Shown here one piece after another: positions 55,603-64,000 of a stretch of DNA of 64,000 nucleotides. Numbering within the stretch: the stretch's first letter is position 1; each line of letters opens with the position of its first letter. The notes beneath the pieces are model-generated. The model was not told the origin of the DNA, did not search any database, and saw only the letters and a program-made list of their open reading frames with translations. Position numbers and translations under genes: made by a program. Origin of the DNA: Staphylococcus croceilyticus (GTDB lineage Bacteria; Bacillota; Bacilli; Staphylococcales; Staphylococcaceae). The DNA lies in NCBI RefSeq assembly GCF_002902575.1, contig NZ_PPRD01000014.1:1-64000 (forward strand), written 5' to 3'.

Positions 55603-56076
55603 ATGATTTTAGAAGACAGTTATAAAACATATGTAATTGATGAAGTAGATAATCAACTAATGACGATTCAAAAAAATAATGATACTCAAAACTATAGTAT
55701 TTTAGAAGAAATAAACGAATTATCTAACGACTCATTTTGTGTATTAAATCATTTATTCGTTAATGAAGGTATGGAAGAAAAATTTGAGAAGAAATTCTTA
55801 GAACGTCCTAAATACCTACAAGATGAACCAGGATTTAAAGCTTTACGCTTTTTACGTCCTAACGTTGCACATCGTCATTACATTATTTTAACATTATGGG
55901 AAGATCGTCAAGCATTTTACGATTGGCAGAACTCTGAAGCTTATAGTAAAACGCATAAAAAACGTGGTACTAGAAAAGGTGTAGATTACGATATAGTGAA
56001 TCGTGATTTATCGTATAATGTACGTATTGAGTTAGCTGGTTTGAAAGCTACGATAGATGTAACTGATATTTTCTAA
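55603..56076 (+). CDS. HmoB/IsdG-like heme-degrading monooxygenase
   Basis: A 157-residue protein with an N-terminal extension of about 40 residues and a C-terminal antibiotic-biosynthesis-monooxygenase (ABM) domain. The IsdG heme-oxygenase triad is intact: Asn49 (VLNHLF), Trp108 (FYDWQNSEA) and His118 (YSKTHKK), with Trp-His spacing of ten as in IsdG. The layout fits Bacillus HmoB and is related in shape to staphylococcal TRAP proteins. It probably cleaves heme to release iron. No Fur box is visible in front of it. GAAGGAA precedes the ATG. Confidence 0.75.
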   Translation: MILEDSYKTYVIDEVDNQLMTIQKNNDTQNYSILEEINELSNDSFCVLNHLFVNEGMEEKFEKKFLERPKYLQDEPGFKALRFLRPNVAHRHYIILTLWEDRQAFYDWQNSEAYSKTHKKRGTRKGVDYDIVNRDLSYNVRIELAGLKATIDVTDIF

Positions 56077-56084
56077 CATGATAA

Positions 56085-56138
56085 GATTAAGTTTCTTAAT
56101 ACCTATGGTGATGGGAGTTAGGGACTTAATCTTTTTAA
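56085..56138 (+). terminator. Terminator of the heme monooxygenase-like gene
   Basis: GATTAAGT (56085-56092) pairs with ACTTAATC (56124-56131), followed by TTTTTAATTT; the loop is long. Confidence 0.65.
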
Positions 56139-56243
56139 TTTATAAAAACGGTACTATTTAAAATCATTGCCATAAGTGGTATATTTTAATGCGTTAAAGA
56201 AATTGAAAAGAAAGCACGAATGAGAAGGGAAAGGAAGTTTAAT

Positions 56244-57836
56244 ATGAAGAATTCAAACTTACTTGCACCGGAAACGTATAACATTGTTTCTGAAATTGAG
56301 AAACACGCTTCAGATGCAACTAAAAAAGCACTGATTTATGAAAATGGAATCGATGAACCTATCACAGTTACGTATTCTGAATTAATCAACAATGCGAATA
56401 AAGTGGGACATGTATTTTTAAAACATGGGTTAAAAAAAGGCGATAAAGTATTAATTATGATGCCACGTTCAATCATGACATATGAACTTTACATTGCAGC
56501 TTTAAAATTAGGTATTGCGATTATTCCAAGTTCTGAAATGTTAAGAACGAAAGATTTACAATATCGTATTACGCATGGGGAAATTAATGCTGTTATTGCT
56601 AAGGCAGATTTCATCAAAGAATTTAAAAATATTAAAGAATATGATAACTTAACTAAATTTATTGTAGATGGTCACGAAACGGATTGGATTAGTATCGAAG
56701 ATGAAAAAGAAGGCCAAAGTACGTCACTAGAAATGGCTAACACGACTAGAGACGATATTGCTATCTTATCCTACACTTCTGGTACGACAGGCAATCCTAA
56801 AGCTGTAACACATTCTCATGGCTGGGGTTATGCACATATGAAAATGGCGCCAGAGCATTGGTTGTGCATCAAAGAAGATGACTTAGTGTGGGCAACTGCT
56901 GCACCAGGTTGGCAAAAATGGGTGTGGAGTCCATTCTTATCTATTATGGGTTCAGGCGCTACTGCTTTCGTCTATAATGGTAAATTCAATCCATCCCGCT
57001 ACTTAGAATTATTACAAGATTTTAAAATTAATGTGCTTTGTTGTACACCAACAGAATATCGTATGATGGCGAAATTAAAGAATTTACAAGATTATAACTT
57101 AGAACACTTGCACAGTGCCGTATCTGCCGGTGAACCATTAAATCGTGAAGTTGTAGAACAGTTCCGTAAAAACTTCAACTTAACGGTACGTGATGGTTAT
57201 GGTCAAACGGAAAGTACTTTACTTATCGGTTTCTTAAAAGATACTGAACCACGTCCAGGTTCAATGGGTAAAGAAATTCCAGGAAGTCATGTAACTGTAG
57301 TAGATGACGATGGCAATAAAGTGGATACTAATGTGAAAGGTAATATTGCGTTGCCACTAGATTTCCCAGGACTTTTCAAAGGATATTATAAAGATGAAGA
57401 ACGTACGAAAGCGGCACAAGCTGGCGACTATTATATCACAGGTGATTTAGCGCATATTGATGAAGATGGCTATTTCTGGTTTGAAGGTCGTCGTGACGAT
57501 ATCATCATAAGTTCTGGTTATACAATCGGACCGTTTGAAGTAGAAGATGCGTTAATAAATCATCCTGCTGTAAAAGAGTGTGCAGTTGTAGCAAGTCCTC
57601 ATGCGATTCGCGGTAATATTGTAAAAGCATTTATTATTTTACAAGATGATTATACTGGCGATGAGGCGTTAGTGAGAGAATTACAAACGTTTGCGAAACA
57701 AGAAGTCGCACCGTATAAATATCCACGTGCGATTGAGTTTGTAGAAGATTTACCAAAGACAAATTCAGGTAAGATTCGTCGCGTAGAATTACGTGATGCA
57801 GAAGTTGAGAAATATCGCGCAGAACATGGTGAATAA
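56244..57836 (+). CDS. Acyl-CoA synthetase (AMP-forming, medium-chain type)
   Basis: A 530-residue ANL-family ligase. Motifs are LSYTSGTTGNPKAVTHSHG (phosphate loop), DGYGQTES, the TGDLAHIDEDGYFWFEGRRDD hinge, and the C-terminal catalytic Lys in TNSGKIRR. It activates a short- or medium-chain carboxylic acid to the acyl-CoA. The start was set to the ATG at 56244, after AAAGGAAG, instead of 56220. It converges with the SDR gene across a shared terminator. Confidence 0.88.
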   Translation: MKNSNLLAPETYNIVSEIEKHASDATKKALIYENGIDEPITVTYSELINNANKVGHVFLKHGLKKGDKVLIMMPRSIMTYELYIAALKLGIAIIPSSEMLRTKDLQYRITHGEINAVIAKADFIKEFKNIKEYDNLTKFIVDGHETDWISIEDEKEGQSTSLEMANTTRDDIAILSYTSGTTGNPKAVTHSHGWGYAHMKMAPEHWLCIKEDDLVWATAAPGWQKWVWSPFLSIMGSGATAFVYNGKFNPSRYLELLQDFKINVLCCTPTEYRMMAKLKNLQDYNLEHLHSAVSAGEPLNREVVEQFRKNFNLTVRDGYGQTESTLLIGFLKDTEPRPGSMGKEIPGSHVTVVDDDGNKVDTNVKGNIALPLDFPGLFKGYYKDEERTKAAQAGDYYITGDLAHIDEDGYFWFEGRRDDIIISSGYTIGPFEVEDALINHPAVKECAVVASPHAIRGNIVKAFIILQDDYTGDEALVRELQTFAKQEVAPYKYPRAIEFVEDLPKTNSGKIRRVELRDAEVEKYRAEHGE

Positions 57837-57871
57837 TTAACTTCAGGTTATTAAAAATAAATAACAATAAA

Positions 57872-57911
57872 AAACAGGCTGGGACAATAATAAAGTGTCT
57901 CAGCCTTGTTT
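57872..57911. terminator. Bidirectional terminator between acyl-CoA synthetase and SDR genes
   Basis: AACAGGCTGGGACA (about 57873-57886) pairs with TGTCTCAGCC-T-TGTT (57896-57910) with a one-base bulge. The GGCTGGGACA start is shared with the repeat after betA. Confidence 0.8.
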
Positions 57912-57962
57912 AGTGTATTTAATAGTGTTTAGTATAGCTTTTAATGGTTTAACGACAAAATA

Positions 57963-58733
57963 CTATCTAGCTGTGTAACCCCCGTCAACTGTTAGTGCAG
58001 CGCCTGTAATGAAACGTGCTTCATCACTAGCTAAGAATAATACTGCATTAGCAACATCTACGGGCTCACCTAAATAGCCGATAGGGTGACGTTCAGACAT
58101 TTTAGCTGTATAGGCTTCTAAGCCACCTTCTGTTTCTTCGCCTAATTTTTTCACTAATGGCGTTAAGATAGTACCTGGGTGTACAGAGTTAACACGGATA
58201 TGATCTTTACCAAAGCTAATGGCATCTTGGCGCGTCATATTGGTAACCGCACCTTTAGCAGCAGCGTATGGCGTTAGTTCGTCAGTACCCACTAATCCCA
58301 AGATAGAAGAGAAGTTGACGATTGAACCTCCACCGTTTTCGCGCATTAACGGCACGGCATGTTTTGTGCAGAAGAATACGCCTTTGACGTCTACCGCAAA
58401 AACTTGATCCCATTCTTCTTCAGTCAATTGATCCGTTGTCTTATCTGCACCAGTAATGCCAGCGCAATTAATTAGAATATCCAATTTACCAATTTCGTCT
58501 TTAATACGAGTAAATGTTTCTTCAACACTTGCTTCTTTGGATACATCTAATACATATCCATAAACATTGTTATTAGTAGCTTTTGAGAGCGTTTCAACAG
58601 CCTCATTGACGATATCTTCTTTTAAATCTGATACAACGACTGTTGCGCCTTCTTCGACAAAACGTTTAGCGGTTTCATATCCCATACCACCGCCTGAACC
58701 TGTAATTAATGCAACTTTATTTTCTAATCTCAT
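57963..58733 (-). CDS. Short-chain dehydrogenase/reductase (glucose-1-dehydrogenase/FabG-like)
   Basis: A 256-residue classical SDR with TGSGGGMG, the NCAG motif, catalytic Ser in IVNFSS, the YAAAKG Tyr-Lys pair and the C-terminal FITGAALTVDGGYTAR. Substrate is not readable; annotation as a keto-reductase or sugar dehydrogenase would both be guesses. It is divergent from a LysR-type gene, its likely regulator. The reverse-strand start follows a purine-rich AAAGAGGGA. Confidence 0.85.
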   Translation of the reverse strand: MRLENKVALITGSGGGMGYETAKRFVEEGATVVVSDLKEDIVNEAVETLSKATNNNVYGYVLDVSKEASVEETFTRIKDEIGKLDILINCAGITGADKTTDQLTEEEWDQVFAVDVKGVFFCTKHAVPLMRENGGGSIVNFSSILGLVGTDELTPYAAAKGAVTNMTRQDAISFGKDHIRVNSVHPGTILTPLVKKLGEETEGGLEAYTAKMSERHPIGYLGEPVDVANAVLFLASDEARFITGAALTVDGGYTAR

Positions 58734-58827
58734 AATTATCCCTCTTTTTGAAAATTTAAAAAATAAATAATGTACAATTTTATGGTAGCATCAGAAATTG
58801 ATAATGTATAATTCATAATAACTATTT

Positions 58828-58850
58828 ATTAATAACTTAAAGTTATTAAT
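58828..58850. promoter_or_regulatory. 23-bp palindrome at the lysR start, candidate LysR operator
   Basis: Perfect 11-bp arms, ATTAATAACTT (58828-58838) and its complement (58840-58850), around one central base. The inner TAACTTAAAGTTA fits the T-N11-A LysR motif. It lies in the gap between the divergent SDR and LysR genes and abuts the lysR ribosome site. Confidence 0.6.
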
Positions 58851-58867
58851 TGGAGGTGATTGTTTAC

Positions 58868-59752
58868 GTGGAAATAACGAAACTTAACTACTTTAAAGTG
58901 GTAGCAGAAGTAAATAATATAACTCAAGCTGCAAAACACCTTAATATTTCACAACCTGCGTTAAGTAAAGCGATACATTCATTAGAAGAGGAATTAGGAG
59001 TAAAGTTATTTAATCGTAAAGGACGTCAAATTCATTTAAATCAATATGGCGAACTTATGAAATTGCAGGTGGACAAAGCATTTAATGCTCTTAATGAAGG
59101 TGAACGTATCTTAAAAAATATTACTGGATTAGAACAAGGGCAAGTGAGCTTTGCGGTAACATTTCCGCATGTGATGCCCACTTTAGTCCAACAATATTTA
59201 AGAGAGCATCCTAGGACAAAGATTAAACAATATCAAGCAACCTCGGAACGTGCGACTCAACTTATATTAGATGATAAAGTAGATTTCGCAATTTCAACCA
59301 TACCTATTGTCCACAAGGATATTACTTGGATACCACTACTTCAAGATGATATTTACTTAACAGTGAGCAAACAGCATTATTTGGCTAAACGTAACATTGT
59401 TTCTTTGCAAGAAATTAGGAATGAAGGTTTAATTGGTCAGATCAGCGGTTATGGCTTTCGTGATATTATAGATACTATTTTGGGAAATGAGGGCATCACG
59501 CCAAACTACCAAGTTGAAGTAGAAGATTCGAGTGCCATATTAAAGCTTGTGGCAATGAATATTGGTATCTCATTCACACCAAAACAAGCTTTAATTCACG
59601 ACGATAATAATATCGTAGCAATACCTATAAACAGTCCTAATTGCTATCGTATGATAGGGATTGGCTACAAGACCTCCCATTACTTTACGGCTGTGGCAGA
59701 GTCATTTAAGCAATTTTCTATTGATTATTTTGAAAAATATAGTTCAGTATAA
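58868..59752 (+). CDS. LysR-family transcriptional regulator
   Basis: A 294-residue LTTR with an N-terminal winged helix-turn-helix (NNITQAAKHLNISQPALSKAI) and a C-terminal effector domain. The start is the GTG at 58868, eight bases after GGAGGTG; the frame open from 58850 would begin before that site. It probably controls the divergent SDR and itself through the palindrome upstream. The effector is unknown. Confidence 0.88.
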   Translation: MEITKLNYFKVVAEVNNITQAAKHLNISQPALSKAIHSLEEELGVKLFNRKGRQIHLNQYGELMKLQVDKAFNALNEGERILKNITGLEQGQVSFAVTFPHVMPTLVQQYLREHPRTKIKQYQATSERATQLILDDKVDFAISTIPIVHKDITWIPLLQDDIYLTVSKQHYLAKRNIVSLQEIRNEGLIGQISGYGFRDIIDTILGNEGITPNYQVEVEDSSAILKLVAMNIGISFTPKQALIHDDNNIVAIPINSPNCYRMIGIGYKTSHYFTAVAESFKQFSIDYFEKYSSV

Positions 59753-59773
59753 ATTAATGTTAAGAAATAGTAT

Positions 59774-59851
59774 GACACAATTAATGTCGATATGTTAGTA
59801 GCATGTAGTCAAATATATGCACTAATATATCGCATTATTTGTGTCTTTTTT
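59774..59851 (+). terminator. Long imperfect hairpin terminator after lysR
   Basis: GACACAATTAATG (59774-59786) pairs with CATTATTTGTGTC (59833-59845), and inside it CGATATGTTAGT with ACTAATATATCG, then GCAT with ATGC, giving a nearly continuous stem of about 29 pairs, followed by six T. Much longer than a normal terminator stem. Confidence 0.8.
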
Positions 59852-59864
59852 GTAAACGTTTGCT
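59850..59864 (+). promoter_or_regulatory. cre (CcpA) site upstream of ppdK
   Basis: TTGTAAACGTTTGCT matches WTGNAANCGNWNNCW at every position. It lies 92-106 bases before the ppdK start and touches the T run of the lysR terminator. Repression of a gluconeogenic enzyme by CcpA makes sense. Confidence 0.7.
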
Positions 59865-59955
59865 TAATGAATATGATTTTATTTGTATTCAAATTGATTA
59901 TATGACATACTTTAAAATAATTAGTGTGACATAATAATTAATTGAGGTGACATAT

Positions 59956-62580
59956 ATGACTAAATATATATATGCTTTTGATGAAGGACAAAAATCGATG
60001 AAAGATTTACTTGGAGGTAAAGGGGCAAACCTTTCTGAAATGAAACGTTTAGGGCTTCCTGTACCAGATGGTTTTACAATTACGACGGAGGCGTGTATTG
60101 AATACTTACGCCAAGGTCAATCACTATCGACGGAAGTTAAAACGCAATTGGTTGATCATCTTGCAGCGTTTTCAGAAAGAACGGGTAAAACATTCTCTTC
60201 AGATAGCAATTTATTATTAGTATCTGTACGTAGTGGGGCGAAAATTTCAATGCCTGGTATGATGGATACGATTCTTAACTTAGGTTTAAATGATGACAAC
60301 GTGAAGAAGCTAGCTGAGAAAACAGGGGACGCGCGTTTCGCATATGACTGTTACCGACGTTTATTACAAATGTTTGGTGAAGTTGTATATAACGTGCCAA
60401 TGCAAGCCTTTGATACATACTTTGAAGACTATAAACAACGCCATAACTTTGAGAATGACGCTGCAATTACAGCTGAGGGATTACAAGAAATTTGTGAACG
60501 TTTCAAAGAAATTTATGTAGAAGAAGTGTATAAACCTTTTCCACAAGAACCATTAAAACAACTTGAAGAAGCGATTGAAGCGGTGTTTAAATCTTGGGAT
60601 AACGACCGTGCACGTATCTACCGTGATTTAAATGATATTCCACACGATATCGGTACTGCGGTAAACATCCAAGAGATGGTCTTTGGTAACAGTGGTGATA
60701 ATAGTGGTACAGGAGTAGCCTTTACGCGTAATCCAGTGACAGGTGAGAATAAATTGTTTGGTGAATACTTGTTAAATGCCCAAGGTGAAGACGTGGTTGC
60801 AGGTATTCGTACGCCTAAAGATATTTCAACGTTGCATGACCAAATGCCAGAAGTTCATCAAGAATTCGTAGATGTGACGAAACAATTAGAACAACATTAT
60901 AAAGATATGCAAGATATTGAATTTACAATCGAAAATGGCAAATTATATTTATTACAAACACGTAATGGTAAACGTACAGCACGTGCTGCGATTAAAATTG
61001 CGGTTGATTTAGTAGAAGAAGGCTTACTTACTAAAGACGAAGCTGTAACGAAAGTAGAAGCAAAATCTATCGATCAATTATTGCATCCTAATTTTGAAGA
61101 AAAATCTTTAAAAGAAGCGACAGCCATTTCAAAAATGGGCTTACCAGCAAGTCCAGGTGCGGCAACAGGTCAAATCGTCTTCTCAGCTGAAGATGCGAAA
61201 GCACAAGCCGATGCAGGTAAGAAAGTCATCTTAATGCGTCCAGAAACGTCGCCAGAAGATATTGAAGGTATGGTAGCGAGTGAAGCGATTGTAACTACGC
61301 ATGGTGGGATGACATCTCACGCAGCGGTTGTAGCACGTGGTATGGGTAAATGCTGTGTGACAGGATGCTCTAATTTAGAAATCAATACTGTGGCTAAGAC
61401 GGTTTATTACGATGGGGGCGAATTACATGAAGGCGACATAATTTCTGTTGACGGCGCTAACGGGGATATTTATCATGGCGAAATTAAAACAGTAAGTGCA
61501 GAGCATAGTGAAGAATTTGCGAACTTTATGGAATGGTCTGAAGAGGTTGCACGTTTAGATGTGCGCATGAATGCCGAAACACCTCAAGATATTGAAGCGG
61601 GCTATAATTTTAATGCGAAAGGCATTGGTTTAGTGCGAACTGAGCACATGTTCTTTGGTGCTGAACGTCTTGTTGAGATGCGTCGTTTCATCTTATCATC
61701 TTCATATGAACAACGCGTAGAAGCATTGAATAATATCCGTAAATACCAAATTGAAGACTTTGAAGCAATCTTCAGACTATCAGGAGAACGTCCTACCATT
61801 GTGCGTTTACTTGACCCACCTTTACATGAATTTTTACCTAATTCAGATGAAGATGTTGAAAATGTAGCACAACAACTCGACGTTTCTAAAGAAACATTGA
61901 ATAAGCGCATTGTAGACTTACATGAAGTGAACCCAATGTTAGGCCACCGAGGCTGTCGTTTAGCTATCACATATCCAGAATTATACGAGATGCAAGTTGA
62001 AGCAATTATGGGTAGCGTATTAAAACTTAAAAAAGAGGGTATAGCATGTAAACCTGAAATCATGATTCCATTAGTATCAACTGTGGAAGAGTTTACAACG
62101 CTTAAAGAGAAACTGGTTAAAACAATTGAGAAATTGGGAGAAGAGAAAGATGATAAAGTCGATTACTTAATAGGTACGATGATTGAAACACCACGTGCAT
62201 GCTTAGTGGCAGATGAGTTAGCTCAACATTGTGATTTCTTCAGTTTCGGTACGAACGATTTAACACAATTGACATATGGTTTCTCTAGAGATGATGCAGG
62301 TAAATTCATAAATGTGTATACTGAAAGTAATATATTGAAGCTTGACCCATTCCAAACATTGGATAAAGACGGTGTTGGCAAATTAATCGAAATTGCAGTC
62401 GAACAGGCGAAAAAAGTAAATTCTAATATTAAAATTGGCGTATGTGGTGAATTAGGTGGCGATGCGAAGTCAATTCGTCGCTTCAATCAATTAGCTATCG
62501 ATTATGTGTCATGTTCACCATTCCGTGTGCCAGGTGCAATTTTAGCGACAGCGCAGAGTCAAGTGGAGGAAAGCGAGTAA
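59956..62580 (+). CDS. ppdK: Pyruvate, phosphate dikinase
   Basis: Reversible conversion of pyruvate, ATP and phosphate to PEP, AMP and pyrophosphate, allowing gluconeogenesis from pyruvate. The 874-residue protein has an N-terminal ATP-grasp domain (LLGGKGANLSEMKRLGLPVP, RSGAKISMPGMMDTILNLG), the phosphohistidine motif GGMTSHAAVVARGMGK with the regulatory Thr two before His, and a C-terminal TIM barrel with GTNDLTQ and catalytic Cys in GVCGELGGD. The ATG at 59956 follows GAGGTG. It is followed after four bases by its regulator gene. Confidence 0.95.
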   Translation: MTKYIYAFDEGQKSMKDLLGGKGANLSEMKRLGLPVPDGFTITTEACIEYLRQGQSLSTEVKTQLVDHLAAFSERTGKTFSSDSNLLLVSVRSGAKISMPGMMDTILNLGLNDDNVKKLAEKTGDARFAYDCYRRLLQMFGEVVYNVPMQAFDTYFEDYKQRHNFENDAAITAEGLQEICERFKEIYVEEVYKPFPQEPLKQLEEAIEAVFKSWDNDRARIYRDLNDIPHDIGTAVNIQEMVFGNSGDNSGTGVAFTRNPVTGENKLFGEYLLNAQGEDVVAGIRTPKDISTLHDQMPEVHQEFVDVTKQLEQHYKDMQDIEFTIENGKLYLLQTRNGKRTARAAIKIAVDLVEEGLLTKDEAVTKVEAKSIDQLLHPNFEEKSLKEATAISKMGLPASPGAATGQIVFSAEDAKAQADAGKKVILMRPETSPEDIEGMVASEAIVTTHGGMTSHAAVVARGMGKCCVTGCSNLEINTVAKTVYYDGGELHEGDIISVDGANGDIYHGEIKTVSAEHSEEFANFMEWSEEVARLDVRMNAETPQDIEAGYNFNAKGIGLVRTEHMFFGAERLVEMRRFILSSSYEQRVEALNNIRKYQIEDFEAIFRLSGERPTIVRLLDPPLHEFLPNSDEDVENVAQQLDVSKETLNKRIVDLHEVNPMLGHRGCRLAITYPELYEMQVEAIMGSVLKLKKEGIACKPEIMIPLVSTVEEFTTLKEKLVKTIEKLGEEKDDKVDYLIGTMIETPRACLVADELAQHCDFFSFGTNDLTQLTYGFSRDDAGKFINVYTESNILKLDPFQTLDKDGVGKLIEIAVEQAKKVNSNIKIGVCGELGGDAKSIRRFNQLAIDYVSCSPFRVPGAILATAQSQVEESE

Positions 62581-62584
62581 TAAC

Positions 62585-63415
62585 GTGAACGAAACGCAAT
62601 CTAATGAACAAGTTTTAAAGTTATTTATAGTATCTGATTCTATTGGCGAAACAGCACAACGTATGATTCATGCGACTTTAACGCAATTTCCAGATTTAAC
62701 AAATGTTGAAATCAAGAAATTTCCATACATTAAAGATGAAGAAGAATTTTTAAATATTTTAAATTTAGCGCGAGAACAACATGCGATTGTTGCGACGACA
62801 CTTGTGAGTGAATCGTTTAATGCATTAGGTCATGAATTTGCGCGTGAACATGAGATTCCTTACGTCGACTATATGTCTGATTTAATTAGTATTATTGAAA
62901 AGGTGACAAAACATGAACCGTTAATGGAAAGTGGCGCCTTACGTAAACTAAATGAAGAATACTTCAAACGCATCGAAGCAATTGAGTATTCAGTTAAATA
63001 TGACGATGGTAAACACTTTACTGATATAGGTGAAGCGGATGCGCTAATTGTTGGTGTGTCTCGCACATCTAAAACACCATTAAGTATGTATTTAGCGAAC
63101 AAAGGCTACAAAATTGCGAATATCCCATTAGTTCCAGAAATTAACATTCCAGATAATGTTTATAAACAAAAAGGACTAAAAGTGTTTGGATTAACAGCAA
63201 GCCCACAGTACATTGCGAACATTCGTAAAAATCGTGCGGAAACATTAGGGTTATCAAGTGAATCACGATATAACAATCTTGATCGTATTAAGAAAGAACT
63301 TGCGTATGCAGAGGAAGTATTTAAGAAATTAAATGCGACCGTGATTAATACAGAATATAAATCTATTGAGGAATCTGCTTTTTATATTGAAAAGTTCTTA
63401 CACTCTAAATTATAA
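62585..63415 (+). CDS. PPDK regulatory protein (bifunctional kinase/pyrophosphorylase, DUF299)
   Basis: A 276-residue protein that phosphorylates the regulatory Thr of PPDK with ADP and removes it with phosphate, switching the enzyme off and on. It begins LFIVSDSIGETAQRM and has the P-loop GVSRTSKTPLS near residue 160, then ANIPLVPE, all typical of the PPDK/PEP-synthase regulator family. The GTG start lies four bases after the ppdK stop and uses GGAGG inside ppdK, so the two are coupled. Confidence 0.92.
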   Translation: MNETQSNEQVLKLFIVSDSIGETAQRMIHATLTQFPDLTNVEIKKFPYIKDEEEFLNILNLAREQHAIVATTLVSESFNALGHEFAREHEIPYVDYMSDLISIIEKVTKHEPLMESGALRKLNEEYFKRIEAIEYSVKYDDGKHFTDIGEADALIVGVSRTSKTPLSMYLANKGYKIANIPLVPEINIPDNVYKQKGLKVFGLTASPQYIANIRKNRAETLGLSSESRYNNLDRIKKELAYAEEVFKKLNATVINTEYKSIEESAFYIEKFLHSKL

Positions 63416-63457
63416 AGTAGAAAATAGATGAAGAAAGTGAAGGTGTTCAGTTGTCAT

Positions 63458-63482
63458 TTAGGCAATTGGATGCCTAATTTTT
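63458..63482 (+). terminator. Short terminator after the PPDK regulator gene
   Basis: TTAGGCA (63458-63464) pairs with TGCCTAA (63471-63477), followed by five T. The remaining gap to 63697 is AT-rich, and I see only weak promoter-like sequence in it. Confidence 0.7.
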
Positions 63483-63697
63483 CAAAAGGGGGATTGAAAG
63501 CAAATATATTAAATCAAGAATATATTAGATTGAAATTTTATTTAAGTTTATTAGATTTACAATTTACCATATTTGTTTTACCATAGTAGTGAAAGGCTTA
63601 ACAAACAATTCTTACATTTAAATGTTACTTAAACATAGGGAGAGTAAGTAATATTTATTAAATTGTTAATTAAATAAATTTGAAGAGGTGTACAACC

Positions 63698-64000
63698 ATG
63701 ACAGAATCAAAAAGTGTGATTTTAATTGGTGCTGGTGTTCTAAGTACTACATTTGGTTCAATGTTAAACGAGCTTGAGCCTAATTGGAACATCAAGCTTT
63801 ATGAACGTATGGATCGCCCAGGTCTTGAAAGTTCTAACGAACGCCATAATGCGGGTACTGGTCACGCTGCATTATGTGAATTGAACTATACTGTACAACA
63901 ACCAGATGGATCAATTGATATCGAAAAAGCGAAAGAAATCAACGAAGAATTCGAGATTTCTAAACAATTCTGGGGTCACTTAGTAAAAGCAGGTCATATT
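63698..64000 (+). CDS. mqo: Malate:quinone oxidoreductase, 5' part
   Basis: The first 101 codons, cut by the window edge. It begins [20 protein letters not shown], an FAD-binding GAG motif, followed by [31 protein letters not shown], which is characteristic of Mqo. Membrane-bound FAD enzyme that oxidises malate to oxaloacetate and reduces quinone. The related Lqo of S. aureus has the same N-terminus, so lactate as substrate is not excluded. GAAGAGGTG precedes the ATG at 63698. Confidence 0.92.
   Translation, partial: MTESKSVILIGAGVLSTTFGSMLNELEPNWNIKLYERMDRPGLESSNERHNAGTGHAALCELNYTVQQPDGSIDIEKAKEINEEFEISKQFWGHLVKAGHI

Noticed and set aside
63416-63697. Search for a riboswitch or small gene before mqo
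   Set aside because: Only AT-rich sequence, a short terminator and a ribosome site are seen; no conserved motif.

Overview
The window is chromosomal DNA of a low-GC Gram-positive coccus, almost certainly a coagulase-negative Staphylococcus. The evidence is a CapA/B/C/D capsule locus, a BraRS-BraDE (NsaRS) module, the cudT-cudC-betB-betA choline-to-glycine-betaine cluster, an SsaA-type CHAP protein with a WalR box, AT-rich codon use, strong AGGAGG-type ribosome binding sites and several intergenic repeats of a kind common in staphylococci. The ppdK plus PPDK-regulator pair fits a coagulase-negative species better than S. aureus. I cannot fix the species from this sequence alone.

Layout. 1-16.5 kb: a Wzx/Wzy-dependent capsule locus. 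It holds co-polymerase, tyrosine kinase and phosphatase (capA-C), an AT-rich variable core (O-acetyltransferase, polymerase, flippase, glycosyltransferase, uronate epimerase, AMP-ligase-like protein), then a conserved right part. CapD, an aminotransferase, an acetyltransferase and a phosphosugar transferase together form a complete Pgl-like route to undecaprenyl-PP-diNAcBac, and a TviB-like UDP-HexNAc dehydrogenase supplies a uronic acid. An LCP protein that probably links the polymer to the wall ends the locus. 16.6-18.1 kb: secreted alkaline phosphatase (reverse strand). 18.3-18.7 kb: a SAM-I riboswitch with its own attenuator, driving only a 56-residue protein of unknown function. 18.8-25 kb: a Bce-type peptide-antibiotic sensing and detoxification module with a small membrane protein upstream and a membrane protein with a long Asn/Asp/His tail downstream. 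25.4-27.8 kb: a reverse-strand operon of an FMN monooxygenase and a short-chain dehydrogenase behind a TPP riboswitch. 28-34 kb: a sodium symporter, two tandem paralogous membrane proteins, and two zinc-ribbon membrane proteins, one broken by an amber codon.

34-43 kb: assimilatory sulfate reduction with siroheme synthesis (cysH, cysJ, cysI, cobA, sirC, TSUP transporter, sat, cysC). 43-47.6 kb: a citrate-type transporter under a catabolite-response element, an SsaA-like CHAP hydrolase, a small membrane protein, and a C4-dicarboxylate transporter whose promoter is overlapped by a Fur box. 48-53.8 kb: choline uptake and oxidation to glycine betaine with its GbsR-type repressor. 54-59.8 kb: M20 amidohydrolase, YozE-like protein, HmoB/IsdG-like heme monooxygenase, acyl-CoA synthetase, short-chain dehydrogenase and a divergent LysR regulator. 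59.9-64 kb: pyruvate phosphate dikinase, its regulatory kinase/phosphorylase, and the start of malate:quinone oxidoreductase, a gluconeogenic set behind a catabolite-response element.

The most promising unexplained systems are the SAM-riboswitch microprotein (18286-18675) and the TPP-riboswitch monooxygenase/dehydrogenase operon (25388-27757). No tRNA, rRNA, CRISPR array, intact transposase or prophage gene was seen. Domain and family calls come from reading the translations against remembered family motifs; no database search was run.
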